A program made the translations under genes and the position numbers. A stretch of DNA of 12,132 bases from contig SKHA01000327.1 in NCBI GenBank assembly GCA_007117185.1, positions 1 to 12,132 on the forward strand, read 5' to 3'. Below, in pieces: positions 6,372 to 12,132 of this stretch. The DNA comes from Spirochaeta sp. (GTDB lineage Bacteria > Spirochaetota > Spirochaetia > DSM-27196 > Alkalispirochaetaceae). Position 1 is the first letter of the stretch. Each line of letters opens with the position of its first letter. The notes under the pieces are model-generated. The model was not told where the DNA came from, made no database searches, and worked only from the letters and a program-made list of their open reading frames with translations.

Positions 6372-7434
6372 CCTGGAATATCGTGCCTTTACCGGGGGTG
6401 CTGTCCACGGATATCGAGCCGTGATGGACACTCACCAGCTCATGGCACAACGGTAGCCCCAGGCCAGTGCCCTTCTCACCCTCCGTTCCGTGGTGCGAGC
6501 GAGTTTGCCCCATCTCGAAGATCGTCTCCAGCGACTGCTGATCAATTCCCGCTCCGGTGTCGCTGACTGCGAGGGTCACCGCGTCGGCGGTACCGCCGAG
6601 ACTCACCGTGATGCTGCCGCCCCGGGGGGTGAACTTGATCGCGTTGGACAACAGGTTGCGCACCACCGTGCTGATCATCTCGGTGTCGCCGTAGGTGGTT
6701 GCCGGTGATCCCTCTGCCCGGTCGATGAAGAACTGCTGCTCCTTCAGCGTCATGGACGGACGCAGCACGGAAGCTGTGGCATCCACGATATCGCCAAGGT
6801 TCAGCGGGACCATCCTGGGCTTCAGCGCACCGATCTGCACCCGAGACCAGGTCAGAAGGTTTTCAAGCAACTTGACCAACCCCCGGGAGGAGTCCTTCAG
6901 CAGCCCCAGGTATTCCTCGATCTTCTCCGGATTCATGTCACCGTGATACAGCTGAAGCATCTCGGTAATATTGAGAAAACCACTCAGGGGATTACGCAGA
7001 TCGTGGGCCAGGATGGAGAAGTAGCGGTCCTTTTCCCGGTTCTGGCGCTGGATACGGGCGAAGCTCTCCCTCAGTTGCAGGTGAGTGGTAACCCGGGAGA
7101 GCAGCTCCTCGACGACGAAAGGTTTACGGACGTAGTCGACGGCACCTGCCTCAAACCCCCGGATCACATCTTCAGTCTCCACTTTGGCGGTGAGAAAGAT
7201 CACCGGAATGTCCGCGGTTTCCGGATCTGCCTTCAACTGCCGACACAGGGTTATTCCATCCAGGTCGGGCATGGCAATATCCAGCAGGATCAGGTCCGGT
7301 CTCCTGCGCTTCAGGTACGCCAGGGCATGCGTTCCGGAGACGGCGGCGGAAACCTCGATTCCTGTCCTGGAAAGAACCTGCATGATGATCTCGAGATTCC
7401 GCGGGATGTCGTCAACGACCAGTACTTCTGCCAT
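6304..7434 (-). CDS. Soluble response regulator–histidine kinase (REC-HisKA-HATPase)
   Basis: A 376-residue cytoplasmic protein with no membrane helix. The N-terminal receiver (1-120) has the acidic pocket VVDD (D8, D9), phospho-acceptor D52 in LLDIAMPDLDG, T82 and K104. A dimerisation/phosphotransfer helix pair carries H144 in ILAHDLRNPL. The ATPase domain has an N-box (NLLSNAIKF, about 260-268), G1 SDTGAGI (291-297) and G2 GTGLGLPL (322-329). All catalytic residues look intact, so it should both receive phosphate and autophosphorylate. This architecture often sits downstream of another kinase. The ATG lies three bases after the stop of the hybrid kinase (TGA GGT ATG) without a well-spaced ribosome-binding site, suggesting translational coupling. 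Its last roughly 17 codons lie beyond the ATPase fold and overlap the PilZ gene antisense. Its output is not evident. Confidence 0.92.
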   Translation of the reverse strand: MAEVLVVDDIPRNLEIIMQVLSRTGIEVSAAVSGTHALAYLKRRRPDLILLDIAMPDLDGITLCRQLKADPETADIPVIFLTAKVETEDVIRGFEAGAVDYVRKPFVVEELLSRVTTHLQLRESFARIQRQNREKDRYFSILAHDLRNPLSGFLNITEMLQLYHGDMNPEKIEEYLGLLKDSSRGLVKLLENLLTWSRVQIGALKPRMVPLNLGDIVDATASVLRPSMTLKEQQFFIDRAEGSPATTYGDTEMISTVVRNLLSNAIKFTPRGGSITVSLGGTADAVTLAVSDTGAGIDQQSLETIFEMGQTRSHHGTEGEKGTGLGLPLCHELVSVHHGSISVDSTPGKGTIFQVILPVSAGETGDAEPAGPSRKN

Positions 7435-7437
7435 ACC

Positions 7438-10400
7438 TCAGGAGGCCTCTTCCCCACCAAGAAACGGTTCCAGAATCGCGATGCTGCGCATAATCTCCTC
7501 GATCTGTACCCGCTCGGCCAGGTCATCCAAGTGGCCGGCGTAGTTCCTCACCTCGGTGACCCCGAAACGTTCGGCAAGAGCAGTGATACTCCTGATGAAG
7601 TGATTCAACTCCGGCAGGTTGATGGCGCTGCGCAGAGCGAGGTACTCCTCCTGCACCTCCCGTCGCAGCGCCTGAACAAATTCCTCAGGGAGCCGGGACT
7701 CCCGAGTGAGCATAGTCGCCGCCGGTAACGCCGAGTCAGCCGTTTCGGGGGCATCCCCCGGGGACGGGAGCGTTCCGATGCCCCGGGGGGTCATAACTGC
7801 CAGGATGACCGAATCCAATTGTTCCCGGGTATACGGTTTTCTGAGGATTCGGTCAAACCCGTGGTGCCCATCGGTGTCGGTGGCGGCGGTACCGGCGGTC
7901 ACTGCGATAATCGGAATCTCCCGGGTGTTCTTCTGTGATCGGAGGCGCCGGGAACACTCGTAGCCATCCAGAACGGGCATTTGCACATCCATGAGAACCA
8001 GATCCGGCAGCTGTTCGTGGGCAATCCGGATCGCTTCGGCTCCATTCCTGGCCTCGATGATTCTGGCGCCGCTGTCCCGCAGAAACTCGCGAACCACCAT
8101 CAGGTTCACATGATCATCCTCAGCAACCAGCACCGACAGACCCGATAGATCCGGGGCACCCCGGTCGGCACTCCCGTCTGGGAGACGGTGGTTTGTCTCT
8201 TCAGGGACCGGGAGGTCAGGTATCCGCACCAGGAACTGAGAGCCCTGGCCGGAGGTGCTGCGGACCTCAATGGTTCCGCCCATGGTCTGCACCAGCCGCC
8301 GGGTTATGGCGAGGCCCAGGCCGGTGCCGCCATAGCGGCGACTGTCCTGCTCGAACTGCTGGGTAAACGGTTCAAAGATGCGGTCCTGCTGATCACGGGG
8401 AATTCCGATACCCGTATCCTCTACGACGACGCAGAGCGTAATGCGTTCGGTATCTCCAGGCTGGGTCCGGCGATCCTCTCCACGCATGGCGACACTGACG
8501 TGGCCGTAATCGGTGAATTTGATCGCGTTCCCTACCAGATTGAAGAGAACCTGCCGGATGCGCTGTTCGTCTGCCATGACGCAGGCGGGAACGCTGTCCT
8601 CAGCGGTCATACGAAAGTCAATCTTTTTGCGCCGCGCCGCCTCGGAAAAGACCGCTCTCACGTCGGTCATGCTGTTTCGAGGGTCGATGGCCTCGCTGCT
8701 GATGGTCACCGTGCCGGATTCAACCCGGGACAAGTCCAGAACGTCGTCGAGAAGGCGCATCAATACCCTGCCGGATGCGTGAATATTGTTCAGGTACTCC
8801 TGCTGGATAGGGCTGTGGGAAATCTGCTCGCGCAGTAAATCGGAAAACCCGAGGATCGAGTTCATCGGTGTACGTATCTCGTGGCTCATATTGGCCAGAA
8901 ACTGACTCTTGGCGTGACTGGCCGCTTCAGCTTGTACACGTGCAGTTTTCAGAGCGTCCACATACCCGGTGATCCGCTCCGTTGTCCTCTGAAACGCACG
9001 AACCAGCGTGTCCACCTCTTCGATGGGCGATGTGGGCCAGTGGTCTTCATGGGCGCTCAGGTCGTGGCCCTTCTCTATCTGGTCGGCCATACCGGAGGTG
9101 ACGTTTGCCAGCCGCCGCAACGACCGGACCAGGGTGATGCTCACCATCATGGCAAACAGTACCGCCGAGACAGCGATCATCCCCAGGATGAGCATATTGG
9201 TCAGCACCCGCTGGTAAAGGCGGTCGTAGTAGCGGCCGAAGTCCGCGTAGGTCCGAATTGTCCACCCCAGGACACCGCTTCGTGGGCGCTCGTTGAGAAC
9301 GGTAGTGCCCCGCCAATGACTCATCATCCCCGCGCCTGGTGGCAGAACCGGCATATTCAGCGTAGTTCCCGGTGACATCGGAATAGCGTGAGAGATCTCC
9401 GGTGGTTGATATCTCGCCAGAGCTGGCAAACCGGCAACGTTGGTTGCCAGCACACGATCCAGGTCGTCCAGAACGATAACCTTGGCATCCAGGGTTTCCG
9501 TGGACTGCAACACCACCTCAGTGATCGACTCCAGTTCGATGTCAGCGATCATCGTTCCCCGTGGGTGGTCGTGGGAGACTCTGATCGCCGGTCGAGCTCC
9601 TGCATCGTTCTGAATGGAGGCATGGTGCAGCCACATGTGATGATCGTTGAGAATAATTGGACGAGCAGCGGTGGTGCTGGTAGTGGTACCGGCGTCGTTT
9701 TCGTAGCTCCAGGAGCGGTCGCGCATTCCCCCGGCAATCAGCGCACCATCCCGGTCAAACAGACCGAAACGATAGTACAATCCATCCAGGAGGGGGATCA
9801 TCCGGTTGTCTGGTGTTCCGTAGTGGGTCATCTCCTCAATCCGATCGATGAGCAGAATGAGACTCTGCTCCACCTGATTTTCCCAGATACTGACAATCCG
9901 GTCTGCCGCAAAAGCGGCTCTCTCTACCTCCTGCTGCACGTCCGCTTCTGTGCGTCGCGCTTCAAGGCGGCTGAAATAGGAGATCGTCAGGATCGCCGGT
10001 GTCAGAATCAGTAGAACAACCACCACCGAGAGCACCGACCGCAACGAGGGAAGCCGAAACCGGTCAGTCTTTCGATCCAGCAGGGAAACCGCCAGAACCA
10101 GCGCGGAGGCCACAGCGGCATTACTGATCGCGTTCACCGCCTGTTTGATCATGATGACCGTCGTGTTGACAGCGGGGACACCCTGGATGACCCCGTAAAA
10201 AAGAAATACCAGGGGCCCGCCGAGAAATACCCAGTAGGAGAGAACCCACACAAGAATCTCCGATCGATCCCGACGGCGCAGCACAAGCCCCAGAAACACC
10301 ACTTCCAGGGTGAAGATCACCATCGCCCAGGGATGACGCCACAAAACCAGGGTAACCGCCGAAATGGCGATGCTTGAGAGAATCCCCGGGAGGGTTCCAT

Positions 10401-10530
10401 AACGAAGGAGCACGATCAGGGCGAAGATTCCACCCAGGAGGAAATCCACATCCAGAAAGAGAGTCAACGGGAGAAAGTTGGCGGCGACTCCTGCTCCAGA
10501 CAGGAGCAGGATAAGGACGAACGAAAGCAT
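7438..10530 (-). CDS. Membrane hybrid sensor histidine kinase with C-terminal receiver
   Basis: A 1030-residue sensor. Residues 1-150 form several membrane helices of a module I recall from other sensor kinases and cyclases (VDFLLGGIFALI, then LWRHPWAMVIFTLE, then LRRR). A further helix (about 166-186), an extracytoplasmic Cache-like sensing region (about 190-440), a helix (about 443-468) and HAMP (about 469-525) follow. The kinase core has H550 in FLANMSHEIRTPMN, N-box FNLVGNAIKF (663-672), G1 EDTGIGI (704-710) and G2 GTGLGL (735-740). A receiver follows with AEDD (803-806), D848 in LMDVQMPVLDG, T878 and K898. The last 80 residues are a helical region found in many hybrids; no HPt-type phospho-histidine motif is visible, so phosphate must leave through another protein. 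It sits 46 bases after the chemoreceptor and directly before the receiver–kinase. ATG 10530 is chosen because the membrane module begins there; the ribosome-binding site is poor. Confidence 0.93.
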   Translation of the reverse strand: MLSFVLILLLSGAGVAANFLPLTLFLDVDFLLGGIFALIVLLRYGTLPGILSSIAISAVTLVLWRHPWAMVIFTLEVVFLGLVLRRRDRSEILVWVLSYWVFLGGPLVFLFYGVIQGVPAVNTTVIMIKQAVNAISNAAVASALVLAVSLLDRKTDRFRLPSLRSVLSVVVVLLILTPAILTISYFSRLEARRTEADVQQEVERAAFAADRIVSIWENQVEQSLILLIDRIEEMTHYGTPDNRMIPLLDGLYYRFGLFDRDGALIAGGMRDRSWSYENDAGTTTSTTAARPIILNDHHMWLHHASIQNDAGARPAIRVSHDHPRGTMIADIELESITEVVLQSTETLDAKVIVLDDLDRVLATNVAGLPALARYQPPEISHAIPMSPGTTLNMPVLPPGAGMMSHWRGTTVLNERPRSGVLGWTIRTYADFGRYYDRLYQRVLTNMLILGMIAVSAVLFAMMVSITLVRSLRRLANVTSGMADQIEKGHDLSAHEDHWPTSPIEEVDTLVRAFQRTTERITGYVDALKTARVQAEAASHAKSQFLANMSHEIRTPMNSILGFSDLLREQISHSPIQQEYLNNIHASGRVLMRLLDDVLDLSRVESGTVTISSEAIDPRNSMTDVRAVFSEAARRKKIDFRMTAEDSVPACVMADEQRIRQVLFNLVGNAIKFTDYGHVSVAMRGEDRRTQPGDTERITLCVVVEDTGIGIPRDQQDRIFEPFTQQFEQDSRRYGGTGLGLAITRRLVQTMGGTIEVRSTSGQGSQFLVRIPDLPVPEETNHRLPDGSADRGAPDLSGLSVLVAEDDHVNLMVVREFLRDSGARIIEARNGAEAIRIAHEQLPDLVLMDVQMPVLDGYECSRRLRSQKNTREIPIIAVTAGTAATDTDGHHGFDRILRKPYTREQLDSVILAVMTPRGIGTLPSPGDAPETADSALPAATMLTRESRLPEEFVQALRREVQEEYLALRSAINLPELNHFIRSITALAERFGVTEVRNYAGHLDDLAERVQIEEIMRSIAILEPFLGGEEAS

Positions 10531-10576
10531 TTTCGTAAAAATACAAAAAGCGGCTCCGTTCGTGGCCCTCTACCGA

Positions 10577-12132
10577 CTAAAACTCCTCGAAATCTCCATC
10601 GTCCGCGTCCATATCCATCTCTGACCTCGATCGGGTGGGCATCTCAAGGCTGATCCCTCCAGATCGTTTGCGCGGTTGGTCTTCCGCAAGGGCGATGCCC
10701 CGCGGCTTGGCCGGCGCCGGGGATTGCGCTGGAGCCCGCGCGGAACCCGTATCCGAGTTGGTCACTTTGAAAAAAGACATGGTTGTCTTCAGTTGTTCCG
10801 CCTGACTGGTAAGTTCTTCCGACATCGAGGCGATCTGCTCGGACGAGGAAGCGTTCTGCTGTACCACCTTGTCCAGCTGCAGCAGCGCCTGGTTGATCTG
10901 CTCGGCTCCCTTGGTCTGTTCCGAACTGGCGGAATTGATCTCCTGGACCAGGTCTGCTGTCTTGCGAATCTCTGGAATGATTCCGGAGATCATCTCACCG
11001 GCTTTTTCGGCTACGGCCACACTGCTCCGGGACAGCTCGCTGATCTCACCCGCCGCTTTCTGACTGCGCTCGGCAAGCTTTCGTACCTCTGAGGCCACGA
11101 CAGCAAAGCCTTTGCCGTGCTCCCCTGCCCTGGCCGCTTCGATCGCAGCGTTCAAGGCCAAAAGGTTGGTATTTCGGGCGATCTCTTCGATGATGGTTAT
11201 CTTTTCAGCGATTTCCCGCATCGCTTCAACGGTCTGGGCTACCGCCCGGCCTCCTTCTTCGGCACTGTTTGACGAGTTCTGGGCAATCTTCTCTGTCTGC
11301 ATGGCGTTGTCGGAGTTCTGGCGGATATTGGCGCCCATCTGTTCCATGGACGAAGAGACCTCCTCCGCGGATGCCGCTTGCTCCGTTGCCCCCTGACTGA
11401 GTACCTGGGCGCTGGAGCTCAACTCGGCGCTGCCGGCGCTGACGTTATCTGTCGCACTCTGTACGTCCGCTACCACGGCGACCAGTCGTTCCTGCATCGC
11501 CCGCAGCGCATCGGCGAGCATGCCAATTTCGTCACGCTGGTTCACCTGCAGATCAGCGGTCATGTCACCTGAAGCAAGAACCCGGGCAAACTCCACCCCC
11601 CGGGCGACCGGAACGGTTATTCCCCGAGTCAGGATAATTCCCAGAATCATGGACAGTACCGCCGCGACCACCATGGCAACGATACTGATGGTCGTCAGGA
11701 ATGCCGCCTCTTCCAGTTCGGCCGCGATGATTGCGATGGTATTGTTGGTGTTATTGGCAGTCAGCTGGTCAAACGTGGCGCCCATGGCGTCCGAAACCGG
11801 GATCATCGCCGCCACGGCGTTACGGTACTGCCGGAAAAGCTCCGCTTTGGCCTGATCATCATCCGTGCTGGACAGCGCTTCAAGAGTGCGGTCTATGGGG
11901 ATGTAGGAGTTTCGCCAGTCCCGGTACTCCCGCTGAAGCTGTTCAACGATCTGCCTGCCCGTTTCGGTATGTCGTGGAATCGCCACAAACGCAGGCATGT
12001 TGCGTTCCATAACAGTCCAGCTGGACTGCCGCTGATCCAGGATATTTCTGAAACGGTCTCCTGAGGCAGGGGTAAACTCGTGCTGAAACGCCTCGAGGGT
12101 CTGAGAGCGAATGATCATCCGTTCGATGTTCA
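10577..12132 (-). CDS. Methyl-accepting chemotaxis protein (5' end off the window)
   Basis: A transmembrane chemoreceptor that senses a ligand outside the cell and controls the CheA kinase. The frame is open to the right edge. Residue numbers here count from the internal ATG at 12118. Four more codons are visible upstream, and the first, incomplete codon ends in TG, so a start just outside is possible. The visible sensing part (1-135) is helical, as in four-helix-bundle sensors. A membrane helix (about 139-163), HAMP (about 164-217) and a long signalling coiled coil follow. The hairpin tip is fully conserved (EIARNTNLLALNAAIEAAR, 312-330, then GKGFAVVASEVRKLAERS). After a Pro/Ala-rich, charged linker the protein ends DGDFEEF. 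The final DFEEF fits the x-aromatic-x-x-aromatic pattern of CheR/CheB-tethering pentapeptides. The first membrane helix of the usual pair is not in view. The ligand is unknown. Confidence 0.95.
   Translation of the reverse strand, partial: NIERMIIRSQTLEAFQHEFTPASGDRFRNILDQRQSSWTVMERNMPAFVAIPRHTETGRQIVEQLQREYRDWRNSYIPIDRTLEALSSTDDDQAKAELFRQYRNAVAAMIPVSDAMGATFDQLTANNTNNTIAIIAAELEEAAFLTTISIVAMVVAAVLSMILGIILTRGITVPVARGVEFARVLASGDMTADLQVNQRDEIGMLADALRAMQERLVAVVADVQSATDNVSAGSAELSSSAQVLSQGATEQAASAEEVSSSMEQMGANIRQNSDNAMQTEKIAQNSSNSAEEGGRAVAQTVEAMREIAEKITIIEEIARNTNLLALNAAIEAARAGEHGKGFAVVASEVRKLAERSQKAAGEISELSRSSVAVAEKAGEMISGIIPEIRKTADLVQEINSASSEQTKGAEQINQALLQLDKVVQQNASSSEQIASMSEELTSQAEQLKTTMSFFKVTNSDTGSARAPAQSPAPAKPRGIALAEDQPRKRSGGISLEMPTRSRSEMDMDADDGDFEEF

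Noticed and set aside
7442..7449. Palindrome GAGGCCTC at the kinase gene junction
   Set aside because: It lies within the last codons of the hybrid kinase, is only 8 bases, and is expected by chance in GC-rich sequence.
8188..8838. 216-codon plus-strand open frame inside the hybrid kinase
   Set aside because: It is antisense to the HisKA and ATPase coding region, whose motifs are intact; no protein family features.
10531..10576. Terminator or strong promoter between the chemoreceptor and the hybrid kinase genes
   Set aside because: On the minus strand there are T-runs but no convincing stem before them, and no -35/-10 pair with proper spacing was found.

Overview
The window is densely packed, GC-rich bacterial chromosome that most likely comes from a free-living spirochaete. 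The best clue is the block smc – rnhB – PUR-domain gene. From memory this matches the Borrelia burgdorferi neighbourhood BB0045 (SMC/P115) – BB0046 (RNase HII) – BB0047 (BpuR). PUR-domain proteins are largely confined to spirochaetes and Bacteroidetes among bacteria. A methyl-accepting chemotaxis protein, a membrane-anchored PilZ protein and two sensor kinases fit a motile, signalling-rich organism. The high GC content argues against Borrelia itself and for a Spirochaeta/Alkalispirochaeta-like genus; this is inference.

Layout. Positions 1-3646 (minus strand) read, in transcription order, smc (chromosome organisation), a 113-residue single-pass membrane protein overlapping smc by 4 bases, and a Pro/Ala/Val-rich lipoprotein that runs off the left edge. 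From 3690 to 4292 (plus) rnhB diverges from smc. It converges 6 bases from the PUR-domain gene (4592-4299, minus), which lies behind a PlsC-family acyltransferase (5330-4644, minus). A 60-base divergent gap separates plsC from a plus-strand PilZ gene (5391-6371) and carries a good sigma-70-type promoter for the PilZ gene.

The right half (6304-12132, minus) reads, in transcription order, a chemotaxis receptor (5' end off the window), a 1030-residue membrane hybrid histidine kinase, and a soluble receiver–histidine kinase. The genes are tightly spaced (46-base gap, then 3 bases), so they are probably one operon. The last kinase gene overlaps the end of the PilZ gene tail-to-tail by 68 bases.

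Working together: the left half is housekeeping (chromosome structure, RNA removal from DNA, nucleic-acid binding, phospholipid synthesis). The right half looks like a signalling cluster that could join chemoreception, phosphorelay and cyclic-di-GMP response, although no wiring between these proteins is shown by sequence alone. No RNA gene, insertion sequence, CRISPR array or tandem repeat was seen, and no gene-free stretch exceeds about 60 bases. The most unusual points are an SMC protein with no recognisable hinge domain, an acyltransferase with HX4E in place of HX4D, the 68-base antisense gene overlap, and a chemoreceptor ending in a putative CheR/CheB-tethering pentapeptide.
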